Origin: JAMWZF01 sp041628615
Lineage (GTDB): Bacteria; Pseudomonadota; Alphaproteobacteria; Rhodobacterales; Rhodobacteraceae
Reading direction: 5' to 3'
NCBI GenBank assembly: GCA_041628615.1
Contig: JBFKOW010000129.1
Coordinates: forward strand, 1-10,482
Length of the DNA stretch: 10,482 nt
Shown here: positions 1-6,529 of the stretch, piece after piece
Layout: every line of letters begins with the position of its first letter
Numbering within the stretch: position 1 is the stretch's first letter
Position numbers and translations under genes: made by a program
Notes under the pieces: model-generated
What the model saw: the letters and a program-made list of their open reading frames with translations, nothing else
The model's database searches: none
Told to the model about the DNA's origin: nothing

Positions 1-243
1 ATGGTCCGCGAGCCCCTTCAGCGCCCGGAAGATCAGCGTCCGGTGCGCCCAGGGACAGGCATAGGAGACGTAGAGGTGGTAGCGCCCGCTCTCGGCCGCG
101 AAGCCGCCCTCGCCGCTGGGGCCGGCGCGGCCGTCGGCGGTGATCCAGTTGCGGTATTTCGCGGTGCTGCGCTGGAAGGCGCCGCCGGTGGATTTGGTGT
201 CATACCAGGTGTCCTGCCAGACCCCGTCGACCAGCTGTCCCAT
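1..243 (-). CDS. yqjG: Glutathionyl-hydroquinone reductase (GST superfamily), N-terminal part, cut by window edge
   Basis: Reading the minus strand from an ATG at 243-241 gives 81 uninterrupted codons beginning MGQLVDGVWQDTWYDTKSTG and continuing to the window edge. Near residue 63 is the motif SYACPWAHRTL, the active-site Cys-Pro-Trp segment of the Xi-class glutathione transferases (YqjG/PcpF/Ecm4). These enzymes reduce glutathionyl-hydroquinones in the cytoplasm, with Cys63 as the expected nucleophile. The preceding N-terminal segment, with RNWIT at residues 31-35 and GPSGEGGF at 41-48, also matches this family. A purine-rich GGAG/GAGAG stretch lies just upstream of the ATG and supports the start. 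The family is usually a little over 300 residues, so about three quarters of the protein, including the helical C-terminal domain, lies outside. It is transcribed away from the cobalamin operon and is probably unrelated to it. Confidence 0.88.
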   Translation of the reverse strand, partial: MGQLVDGVWQDTWYDTKSTGGAFQRSTAKYRNWITADGRAGPSGEGGFAAESGRYHLYVSYACPWAHRTLIFRALKGLADH

Positions 244-574
244 GTCTCTCTCCGTTCCGTTCCCTGTCCCAAATGGACCCTTCGCGCCCGCCTGACCAGC
301 CTCGGGCCGCGCGCAGCGGGGTCCGCCTCGGCGCACAACGCCGCCTCCGCGCCTCGCGCCGCGGCGGTCCGGACGGCGGCGCGCGGGGTCGCCGGGAGGC
401 CGCGGAGCGCCGGAAATCGGTTTGCCCCGCAGCGCCCCGGCGGCTAAAGGAAGGGCGACGATGCCCGCAACCCGGGCCGGACAGGAGGGCGCGACCGGGC
501 CGACCCAGACAGGGGGCCAGCTGCGCCGTCGTTGACAGATCCGCTCCGCGGCTCTCCCGGCCCCGACCGATCGG
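244..574. other. Divergent intergenic region, GC-rich, non-coding
   Basis: These 331 bases separate the divergently transcribed reductase gene and cobalamin operon. I see no convincing protein: the open frames crossing it are arginine/alanine-rich and match nothing I know. The region must hold promoters in both directions, but I cannot place a good -35/-10 pair. TTGACA at 532-537 lacks a matching -10. The right half contains the riboswitch-like stretch annotated separately. The left half is mostly self-complementary GC sequence with nothing specific that I can name. Confidence 0.6.
419..516 (+). promoter_or_regulatory. Possible degenerate or shortened cobalamin riboswitch
   Basis: Upstream of the first cobalamin gene, several short blocks occur in the order found in the 5' half of cobalamin riboswitches. 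GGTTT is at 419-423. A small stem follows, GCC/CCG 424-429 with CGG/GGC 438-444. AAAGGAA is at 446-452 (the consensus has AAAGGGAA), and TGCCCGCAAC at 462-471 resembles the consensus GCCCCCGCAAC core. Further on, a hairpin pairs GGCCGG 475-480 with CCGGGCC 495-501, and GACCCAGACAGG at 502-513 is a poor match to the B12 box (AGCCAGGAGACC). The conserved GCCACTG block is absent and the P5 arm would be shortened. The position is right for control of this operon by adenosylcobalamin, but the sequence match is weak and could be chance in GC-rich DNA. Confidence 0.28.
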
Positions 575-1936
575 ATGAGCCATGCGCCCAATCCCCTGCC
601 AGACCCGGACCCCGGCAACCCCGGACCCGTCCCGATGACGACCGGCGTGATGATCTGCGGGCACGGCTCGCGCTCGCAATCGGCGGTGGACGAGTTCGCC
701 CGGCTGGCCGAGAAGCTTCCCGCGCTGCTGCCGCCGGACTGGATCACCGACTACGGCTACCTCGAATTCGCCAACCCTGTGCTGCGCGACGGGCTCGACC
801 GGCTGCGCGCCGCGGGCTGCGACCGGATCCTCGCGGTGCCGGGGATGCTGTTCGCCGCGATGCACGCCAAGAACGACATTCCCACGGTGTTGAACACCTA
901 CGCCGCGACCTACGGGATCGAGGTGCGCTACGGCCGCGAACTGGGCATCGATCCCAGGATGATCGCCGCCGCCGCCGCCCGGATCGAGGAGGCGCTGGAC
1001 GACGCGGTGCCGCGGCACGAGACCTGTCTCGTGGTGATCGGCCGCGGCGCGTCCGACCCCGACGCCAACGGCAACGTCGCCAAGGTCGCCCGGCTGCTGC
1101 ACGAGGGGATGGGCTTCGGCTGGTGCGAGGTGGGCTTTTCCGGCGTCACCTTCCCGCTGGTCGAGCCCTGCCTGCGGCATGTCGCGAAGCTGGGCTACCG
1201 GCGGGTCGTGGTGTTTCCCTACTTCCTGTTCTCGGGCATCCTGATCGACCGGATCTACGGCTTCACCGACATGGTCGCCGCCGACCACCCGGAGATCGAG
1301 TTCCGCAAGGCCGGCTATCTCGGCGACCATCCCAAGGTCCTCGAGACCTTCGCCGAGCGGGTCACCGAACTGGTCGGCGCGGCGCCGCCGCCGAACTGCG
1401 GCATCTGCGGCTACCGCAACCAGGTGCTGGCGCTGGAGACCGGCGAGACCCGCGAGATCACCGCCGCCGAGCGCGCCCACCCCGCCTTCGGCGCGGTGCC
1501 GCCGCCGACCTGCGTGATGTGCAAGTACCGCACCGCCGTGCTCGGCTTCGAGGCCGAGGTCGGCGCGGTGCAGGAAAGCCACCATCACCATGTCGAGGGG
1601 CAGGGCGCGTCGGCGCCGGGGTCGAACGTGGTCGACTGCGCGCTGTGCGACAGCTTCTGCACCGGGCTGTGCCGGCTGGAGGCGGCGGACCGGCATCATC
1701 ATCACCACCACCACCACGGCCACGGCCACGGTCATTCCCACGGCCACGACCACCACGGCCACGACCATCACCACCACGACCACCACCACGATCATCATCA
1801 CCACGATCACGTTCATCCCCACGATCACGGCGACGGTCCCCCCCATCACCACCACGCCCCCTATCCCCACGCCGCGCATCCGCACGGCCCGGAAAGCGCC
1901 CGCAAGCTGCGCAAGTCCCCGGCGGGGGCGAAATGA
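575..1936 (+). CDS. cbiX: Sirohydrochlorin cobaltochelatase CbiX, long form with Cys motifs and His-rich tail
   Basis: This gene encodes a 453-residue protein that inserts cobalt (or iron, in some relatives) into sirohydrochlorin in the cytoplasm, an early step to cobalamin. The two-domain chelatase body has ICGHGSRS at 27-34, with His30 the likely metal ligand, a second His97 in FAAMHAKND, and GRGASDPDAN at 156-165 opening the second half. After residue 270 come CxxC pairs at 275/278, 313/316 and 355/358 plus Cys362 and Cys366. Long CbiX proteins are known to carry a 4Fe-4S centre at a CxxC motif. The tail, about 374-438, is more than half histidine, suggesting metal storage or delivery. No good SD precedes either ATG 575 or ATG 635. 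The proline-rich first 20 residues may be untranslated, and 635 is a good alternative start. It is the first gene of the operon. Confidence 0.93.
   Translation: MSHAPNPLPDPDPGNPGPVPMTTGVMICGHGSRSQSAVDEFARLAEKLPALLPPDWITDYGYLEFANPVLRDGLDRLRAAGCDRILAVPGMLFAAMHAKNDIPTVLNTYAATYGIEVRYGRELGIDPRMIAAAAARIEEALDDAVPRHETCLVVIGRGASDPDANGNVAKVARLLHEGMGFGWCEVGFSGVTFPLVEPCLRHVAKLGYRRVVVFPYFLFSGILIDRIYGFTDMVAADHPEIEFRKAGYLGDHPKVLETFAERVTELVGAAPPPNCGICGYRNQVLALETGETREITAAERAHPAFGAVPPPTCVMCKYRTAVLGFEAEVGAVQESHHHHVEGQGASAPGSNVVDCALCDSFCTGLCRLEAADRHHHHHHHHGHGHGHSHGHDHHGHDHHHHDHHHDHHHHDHVHPHDHGDGPPHHHHAPYPHAAHPHGPESARKLRKSPAGAK
1694..1888 (+). repeat. CAY-repeat tract encoding the histidine-rich tail of CbiX
   Basis: This stretch is built of runs of CAC and CAT codons interrupted by GGC, GAC and a few other codons, giving about 38 histidines in 65 codons. 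In another forward frame it reads as threonine/isoleucine runs and on the minus strand as valine/methionine runs, none of which is meaningful. Such tracts can change length by slippage, so tail length probably varies between strains. Confidence 0.85.
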
Positions 1937-1939
1937 CCG

Positions 1940-1959
1940 GCGCCGCCTCTCCGCGGCGC
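1940..1959 (+). promoter_or_regulatory. GC hairpin between cbiX and cobH
   Basis: GCGCCGC at 1940-1946 and GCGGCGC at 1953-1959 form a perfect 7-base-pair stem with a 6-base loop, just after the cbiX stop codon (1934-1936) and before the cobH start. No T-run follows, so it is not a classical terminator. A role in mRNA stability or processing, or in setting the cbiX:cobH ratio, is possible but inferred. Confidence 0.45.
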
Positions 1960-1976
1960 GCGGACGGGTGACCGCG

Positions 1977-2609
1977 ATGCGCCGCTACGAGAAGGACCCC
2001 GCCGCGATCTACGCCGAGAGCTTTGCCACCGTCCGGCGCGAGGCCCGGCTGGGCCGGTTCCCGGCGGCGATGGAGCCGGTGGTGACCCGGCTGATCCATG
2101 CCTGCGGCATGGTCGAGATCGCCGACCGGATTGCCCATTCCGCCGCCGCGGCCGAGGCCGGGCGGGCGGCGCTGGCGGCCGGGGCGCCGGTGCTCTGCGA
2201 TTGCGAGATGGTGGCGGCGGGCGTCATCCGCCGCCGGCTGCCCGCCGCTAACGATGTCGTGGTCACCCTGAACGACCCGGCGGTGCCGGACCGGGCGCGG
2301 GCGATCGGCAACACCCGGTCGGCGGCGGCGGTGGAATTCTGGGCCGACCGGATCGAGGGCGCGGTGGTCGCCATCGGCAACGCCCCCACGGCGCTGTTCC
2401 ACCTGCTCGAACTGCTCGACGGCGGCTGGCCCCGCCCGGCGCTGATCCTCGGCTTCCCGGTGGGCTTCGTCGGCGCCGCCGAATCGAAGGCGGAACTGGC
2501 GGCGGACCCGCGCGGCTGCGACTTCATCGCGCTGCGGGGCCGCCGGGGCGGATCGGCGCTGGCCTCGGCGGCGGTGAACGCGCTGGCCGCGGCGGGAGAG
2601 GCGGCATGA
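1977..2609 (+). CDS. cobH: Precorrin-8X methylmutase
   Basis: The 210-residue product moves the methyl group from C11 to C12 of precorrin-8X, giving hydrogenobyrinic acid. The sequence follows the CobH/CbiC family closely. It has AIYAESFATVRRE at 10-22, RLIHACGM at 38-45 with His41 the expected catalytic histidine, PVLCDCEMVAAGV in the middle, and IGNTRSAAAVEFW and VVAIGNAPTALFHLLELL further on, then GFPVGFVGAAESK. The length equals that of well-studied CobH proteins (about 210 residues). The ATG at 1977 is preceded by GGACGGG at suitable distance; an in-frame GTG at 1968 would add three residues. The upstream part of this open frame overlaps cbiX out of frame and is not coding. Its stop overlaps the cobL start as ATGA (2606-2609), so the two are probably translationally coupled. 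Confidence 0.96.
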   Translation: MRRYEKDPAAIYAESFATVRREARLGRFPAAMEPVVTRLIHACGMVEIADRIAHSAAAAEAGRAALAAGAPVLCDCEMVAAGVIRRRLPAANDVVVTLNDPAVPDRARAIGNTRSAAAVEFWADRIEGAVVAIGNAPTALFHLLELLDGGWPRPALILGFPVGFVGAAESKAELAADPRGCDFIALRGRRGGSALASAAVNALAAAGEAA

Positions 2610-3829
2610 CCGCCGGCGGCGCGGCTGCCGCGGCCCCCTGGCTGCATGTCGTCGGCATCGGCGAGGACGGGCTTGCCGGGCTCGCCCCCGCGACCCGCAC
2701 CATCGTCGAGGCCGCCGAGGTCATCGTCGGCGGCGACCGCCACCACCGGCTGTCGGACGCGGTGACCGCCGAGCGGATCGCCTGGCCGTCGCCCTTCGAC
2801 GCGATGATCGACACCCTGCGCGGGCTGAAGGGCCGCCGCGCGGTGGTGCTGGTCACCGGCGACCCGCTGTGGTTCTCGGTCGGGGCCCGGATCGGCCGGG
2901 CGATCCCGCCCGCCGAGATCGTCTATCACCCGCAATTGTCGGCATTCCAGCTTGCCGCCGCGCGGATGGGCTGGAGCCTCGCCGATGTCGAGACCCTGAC
3001 CGTGCACGGCCGCCCGGTGGAGCAGATGATCGCCTTCATCCAGCCCGACCAGCGGCTGCTGGTGCTGACCACCGGGGCGGAGACGCCGGCCAGGATCGCC
3101 CGGTTCCTGACCGAGCGCGGCTTCGGCCGGTCGCCGATGACGGTGCTGGCGGCGATGGGCGGCGCCGAGGAGGCGCGCTTCGACGGGATCGCGGAAAGCT
3201 GGTCCCACGCGGTGCCCGAGTTCAACACCCTCGCGGTGGACTGCGTGGCCGACCCCGACGCGGCGCTGCTGCCGCGGGTGCCGGGGCTCGACGACGCGCT
3301 GTTCCGGTCCGACGGCACGATGACCAAGTCCGAGGTCCGGGCGGTCACCGTGGCCCGGCTGATGCCGATGCGCGGGGCGCTCTTGTGGGACATCGGCACC
3401 GGCTGCGGGTCGGTGGCGATCGAGTGGATGCGCGCGGCCCGCTATGCCCGCGCCATCGGCATCGAGCCGCGCGCCGACCGCCGGGCGATGGCCGCCGCCA
3501 ACGCGCTGGCGCTGGGCACGCCGAAGCTCGAGATCGTCGAGGGCGAGGCCCCGGCGGCGCTGGACGGCCTGCCGGCCCCGGACGCGGTGTTCATCGGCGG
3601 CGGGCTGAGCGATGCGGTGTTCGACGCCGCCTGGGCGGCGCTGCGCCCGCTGGGCCGGCTGGTCGCCAACGCGGTGACGCTGGAGAGCGAGGCCCGGCTG
3701 ATCGGCCTGCGCGCCCGGCATGGCGGCGACCTCGTGAAGATCGGCGTCGAGCGCGCCCGCCCGGTGGGCCGGCTGACCGGCTGGCAGCCGCAGATGACGG
3801 TGACCCAGTGGAGCCTGGTGAAGCGATGA
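2606..3829 (+). CDS. cobL: Precorrin-6Y C5,15-methyltransferase (decarboxylating), CbiE-CbiT fusion
   Basis: The 407-residue protein has two catalytic parts. The first, roughly residues 10-205, is the CbiE tetrapyrrole methylase. It starts with WLHVVGIGEDG at 12-22 and has VTGDPLWFSVG at 83-93, and it methylates C5. The second, from about 220, is the CbiT methyltransferase. It has MTKSEVRA at 239-246 and the SAM-binding loop DIGTGCGSVAIEW at 262-274, and it methylates C15 and removes the C12 acetate carboxyl. Both parts look intact and the length is normal for CobL. The start overlaps the cobH stop by four bases (ATGA). The stop at 3827-3829 is also overlapped by an ATG that opens a 29-codon frame leading to cobI. 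Confidence 0.96.
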   Translation: MTAGGAAAAAPWLHVVGIGEDGLAGLAPATRTIVEAAEVIVGGDRHHRLSDAVTAERIAWPSPFDAMIDTLRGLKGRRAVVLVTGDPLWFSVGARIGRAIPPAEIVYHPQLSAFQLAAARMGWSLADVETLTVHGRPVEQMIAFIQPDQRLLVLTTGAETPARIARFLTERGFGRSPMTVLAAMGGAEEARFDGIAESWSHAVPEFNTLAVDCVADPDAALLPRVPGLDDALFRSDGTMTKSEVRAVTVARLMPMRGALLWDIGTGCGSVAIEWMRAARYARAIGIEPRADRRAMAAANALALGTPKLEIVEGEAPAALDGLPAPDAVFIGGGLSDAVFDAAWAALRPLGRLVANAVTLESEARLIGLRARHGGDLVKIGVERARPVGRLTGWQPQMTVTQWSLVKR

Positions 3830-3915
3830 CGGCGGGACGACGCTCCGCCGCGGCGATGCCGCGCCGATCGCCCCGCCCGCCGTCCCGCGGCCCGCGCCGG
3901 GGCGGCCGGCGATGA
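3826..3915 (+). CDS. Possible 29-residue coupling mini-cistron between cobL and cobI
   Basis: An ATG at 3826-3828 overlaps the cobL stop as ATGA, and the frame it opens closes with a TGA at 3913-3915 that overlaps the cobI ATG (3912-3914) in the same ATGA arrangement. The product would be a short, strongly basic peptide (MTAGRRSAAAMPRRSPRP at its start, Arg/Pro/Ser-rich to the end) resembling no protein I know. The likely use, if any, is to carry ribosomes across the structured 82-base gap so that cobI translation stays coupled to cobL. Chance is also possible, because stop codons are rare in this DNA. Confidence 0.25.
   Translation: MTAGRRSAAAMPRRSPRPPSRGPRRGGRR
3832..3888 (+). promoter_or_regulatory. 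Nested hairpins in the cobL-cobI gap
   Basis: GCGGGACG at 3832-3839 can pair with CGTCCCGC at 3881-3888, enclosing a perfect inner hairpin CGCGGC-GAT-GCCGCG at 3849-3863. No T-run follows, so termination is unlikely. A stability, processing or translation-coupling element in the operon mRNA is inferred. Confidence 0.4.
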
Positions 3916-4613
3916 CCGGCCGCCTGATCGGCGTCGGCGTCGGTCCCGGTGCGCCGGACCTGCTCACCCTGCGCGCCGCCCGCGCGGTCGGCGCGGCGCG
4001 GGTGATCGCCTATCCGGCGCTGCCCGGCACCGGCAGTTTCGCCCGCTCCATCGTCGCCGACCTGATCCCCGCCGGCGCGGAGGAGATCGTCATCGAGGTG
4101 CCGATGTCCACCGCCCGCGCCCCGGCCCAGTCCGCCTACGACGCCGGCGCCGCCCGGATCGCCGAGCGGCTCGACGCCGGCCGCGACGTGGTGGTGCTCT
4201 GCGAGGGCGACCCGTTCTTCTACGGCTCGTTCATGTATCTCCATGCCCGCCTGTCCGGCCGCTACGAGACCGAGGTGATCCCCGGCGTGACCTCGGTCAC
4301 CGCCTGCGCCGCCGCCGCCGGCCGCCCGCTGGTGGCCCGCAACGCCCGGCTGACGGTGCTGCCGGGGCCGCTCGACGACGCGGTCCTGTCGGAGCGGATC
4401 GCCGGGGCCGAGGCGGTGGCGATCATGAAGGTCGGCCGCCACCTGCCGCGGATCCGCGCCGTGCTGGACCGGCTCGGCCTCACCGGCCGGGCGGTCTATG
4501 TCGAGCGCGCCACCCTGCCGGGCGAGATCGTCCGGCCGCTCGCCGAGGCGCCGGACAGCGCGCCGTATTTCTCGCTCATCCTGGTGTCGAAGGAGGCCGA
4601 TCCGTGGCTGTGA
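3912..4613 (+). CDS. cobI: Precorrin-2 C20-methyltransferase
   Basis: The 233-residue enzyme transfers a methyl group from SAM to C20 of precorrin-2 (or of its cobalt form). Tetrapyrrole-methylase motifs are in order: GVGVGPGAPDLLTL at 7-20, CEGDPFFYGSF at 97-107, and VIPGVTSVTACAAAAGRPL from 122. VMxVGRHLP-like IMKVGRHLPRIR and VERATLPGE follow, as expected for CobI/CbiL. The length is normal. The start is the ATG after the 82-base structured gap; the preceding GGGGCGG is only a weak SD, in keeping with coupled translation from upstream. Its last codons contain the AGGAGG that serves the next gene, and it overlaps that gene by 10 bases. Confidence 0.96.
   Translation: MTGRLIGVGVGPGAPDLLTLRAARAVGAARVIAYPALPGTGSFARSIVADLIPAGAEEIVIEVPMSTARAPAQSAYDAGAARIAERLDAGRDVVVLCEGDPFFYGSFMYLHARLSGRYETEVIPGVTSVTACAAAAGRPLVARNARLTVLPGPLDDAVLSERIAGAEAVAIMKVGRHLPRIRAVLDRLGLTGRAVYVERATLPGEIVRPLAEAPDSAPYFSLILVSKEADPWL
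4591..4596 (+). promoter_or_regulatory. Shine-Dalgarno site fixing the GTG start of cbiG-cobJ
   Basis: AGGAGG lies seven bases ahead of the GTG at 4604, inside the end of cobI. This decides the start of the fusion gene at 4604 rather than at the in-frame GTG at 4610. Confidence 0.8.
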
Positions 4614-6460
4614 CCCGCCCCGAGGCCGCTCCGGTCGTCGTCTGCCTGAACCGCGCGGGAGAAGCCGTCGCCCACCGCCTCGCCCGCGCCCTCGGCGCGC
4701 CGGTGCATGGCCGGGCCGGCCGGGTGGACGCCGCCGACGCCACCTTTCCCGACGCGCTGGTCCATGTCCGCGACCTGTTCGCCGCCGGGGTGCCGGTGGT
4801 CGGGGTCTGCGCCGCGGGGATCCTGATCCGGGCGGTGGCGCCGTTGCTGGCCGACAAGACCGCCGAGCCGCCGGTGCTGTCGGTCTCGGACGACGGCGCG
4901 GTGGTGGTGCCGCTGCTGGGCGGTCACCGCGGCGCGAACCGGCTGGCGCGGCGGATCGCTGAGGCGCTGGGCGCGCGCGCCGCCGTCACCACCGCGGGCG
5001 ACGTGGCCCTCGGCCTCGCGCTGGACGAGCCGCCGGCGGGCTGGACGCTGGGCACCCCGGACCTCGCGCGCGGGGCCATGGCCCGGCTTCTGTCGGGGGC
5101 GCGGGCCGAATTGCGGGGCGAGGCGGCGGCGGAGGCCGGCTGGCTCGACCCGCTGCCGCTGGCGGGGCCGGACTGGACCGGCGACCGGGTGGTCGTCGCC
5201 TGCACCGCGGCGCCGCCCGCGCCCGGCGTGCTGACCTTCCACCCGCAACGGCACGTGCTGGGGGTCGGCTGTGCCCGGAACTGCCCGCCCGATGAGCTGG
5301 TCGCGCTGGCCACGGGTCTGCTGGCGGAAGCGGGGATCGCCGCCGGGGCGCTGGCGGCGGTCGCCACGCTGGTCCTGAAGGCCGACGAGCCGGCGGTGCT
5401 GCGGCTGGCCGAGCGGCTGGACCGGCCGTTGCGGCTGTTCACCGCGGCGGAGCTGGAGGCGCTCACGCCGCGGCTTGCCACCCCGTCGGAGGTGGTGTTC
5501 GCCGAAGTCGGCTGTCACGGGGTGTCCGAGGCGGCGGCGCTTGCGGCGACCGGCAGCGCCGCGGCGCAACTGGTCGAGCCGAAGCGCAAGACCGGGCAGG
5601 CGACCTGCGCGCTGGCCGCCGCGCCCGAGCCGATCGCCGCGCCGGCGGGCCGGGCGCGGGGCCGGCTGGCGGTGGTGGGGATCGGGCCGGGGCAGTCCGG
5701 CTGGCGCACGCCCGAGGTGTCGCGGCTCGTGGCCGAGGCCGAGGAACTGGTGGGCTACGGCCTTTACATCGACCTGCTGGGCCCGCTGGCGGCGGGCAAG
5801 CCGCGGGCCGACTTCCCGCTCGGCGGCGAGGAGGCGCGCTGCCGCTACGCGCTCGAACGGGCGGGCGAGGGCCGCCGGGTGGCGCTGGTCTGTTCCGGCG
5901 ATGCCGGGATCTACGCGATGGCGGCGCTGGTCTTCGAACTCTTGGACCGCGACGCGGCGGCGGGCGGCGTGTCGGAGGCGGCGCGGCGGGCCGAGGTGAT
6001 CTGTTCCCCCGGCGTGACCGCGATGCAGGCGGCGGCGAACCGGGCCGGCGCGCCGCTGGGCCACGATTTCTGCGCCATCTCGCTGTCGGACCTGCTGACG
6101 CCGCGCGAGGACATCCTGCGCCGGGTCCGGGCCGCCGCCGAGGGCGATTTCGTGATCGGCTTCTACAACCCGGTGTCTCGGACCCGGCGCGACCTGCTGG
6201 CGGCGGCGCGGGACATCCTGCTGCGCCACCGCCCCGCCGACACGCCGGTCTGCCTGGCCCGCGACCTCGGCCGGCCGGGCGAATCGGTGACCTTCCGGCG
6301 GCTCGACGCGCTGCGGGTGGACGAGGTGGACATGCTGACGGTGGTTCTCGTCGGGTCGTCCAACACCCGGCTCGCGGCGCTGGGCGAGGGGCCGCGGATG
6401 TTCACCCCGCGCGGCTATGCCCGCAAGATCGACGGCGACCTCGCGGCGGGAGGCGGCTGA
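4604..6460 (+). CDS. cobJ: CbiG-CobJ fusion: cobalt-precorrin-5A hydrolase-like domain joined to precorrin-3B C17-methyltransferase
   Basis: This 618-residue protein joins two cobalamin enzymes. Residues 1-125 look like the CbiG N-terminal domain (GVCAAGILIRAVAPLLADK at 67-85, VPLLGGHRGANRLA at 102-115), and 130-215 like its variable middle. Residues 217-340 are the CobE/CbiG C-terminal domain (LGVGCARNCP at 219-228, EVGCHGVSEAAAL at 301-313, KRKTGQATCALA at 327-338). After a short Ala/Pro linker, CobJ starts near 354 with GRLAVVGIGPG at 353-363, then CSGDAGIYAMA at 430-440, SPGVTAMQAAANR at 468-480, FYNPVSRTR at 520-528 and LVGSSNTR at 582-589. CobJ methylates C17 and contracts the macrocycle. 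In the anaerobic route CbiG opens the resulting lactone, while CobE in the aerobic route has no settled catalytic role. Both halves look intact. Confidence 0.94.
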   Translation: MAVTRPEAAPVVVCLNRAGEAVAHRLARALGAPVHGRAGRVDAADATFPDALVHVRDLFAAGVPVVGVCAAGILIRAVAPLLADKTAEPPVLSVSDDGAVVVPLLGGHRGANRLARRIAEALGARAAVTTAGDVALGLALDEPPAGWTLGTPDLARGAMARLLSGARAELRGEAAAEAGWLDPLPLAGPDWTGDRVVVACTAAPPAPGVLTFHPQRHVLGVGCARNCPPDELVALATGLLAEAGIAAGALAAVATLVLKADEPAVLRLAERLDRPLRLFTAAELEALTPRLATPSEVVFAEVGCHGVSEAAALAATGSAAAQLVEPKRKTGQATCALAAAPEPIAAPAGRARGRLAVVGIGPGQSGWRTPEVSRLVAEAEELVGYGLYIDLLGPLAAGKPRADFPLGGEEARCRYALERAGEGRRVALVCSGDAGIYAMAALVFELLDRDAAAGGVSEAARRAEVICSPGVTAMQAAANRAGAPLGHDFCAISLSDLLTPREDILRRVRAAAEGDFVIGFYNPVSRTRRDLLAAARDILLRHRPADTPVCLARDLGRPGESVTFRRLDALRVDEVDMLTVVLVGSSNTRLAALGEGPRMFTPRGYARKIDGDLAAGGG

Positions 6461-6529
6461 CGTGCGCCTGCGGCGACGCCCCACCCGCCATCCCGCGGCG
6501 CCCCTGGCCCGGACTCCGGAGGTTTGCAG
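6461..6529 (+). other. Short gap between cbiG-cobJ and cobM
   Basis: This 69-base GC-rich leader ends in the cobM SD. It shares CGGCGAYGCC and a 16-base element (CCCGCCATCCCGCGGC at 6484-6499) with the cobL-cobI gap, where the element reads CCCGCCGTCCCGCGGC at 3876-3891. I see no strong hairpin or terminator here. Confidence 0.4.

Noticed and set aside
1..447. A 148-residue plus-strand frame at the left edge
   Set aside because: It is antisense to the glutathionyl-hydroquinone reductase, whose CPWAHR motif is unmistakable, and its sequence resembles nothing.
532..560. TTGACA at 532-537 as a -35 box for cbiX
   Set aside because: The expected -10 position (about 555-560) reads TCCCGG, with no similarity to TATAAT, and the start site would lie inside the riboswitch-to-start interval.
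200..1885. A 561-codon minus-strand frame with a Val/Met-rich start resembling membrane segments
   Set aside because: The valine/methionine runs are the antisense reading of the CAY codons of the CbiX histidine tail, and the rest is the shadow of cbiX.
1694..1888. CRISPR-like or satellite repeat array
   Set aside because: The repeat is a three-base codon repeat (CAY) in frame with CbiX, with no unique spacers.
1590..1976. Upstream extension of cobH with Thr/Ile-rich runs
   Set aside because: This is the +1-type shadow of the histidine tract of cbiX. CobH family alignment and length place the start at 1977 (or 1968).
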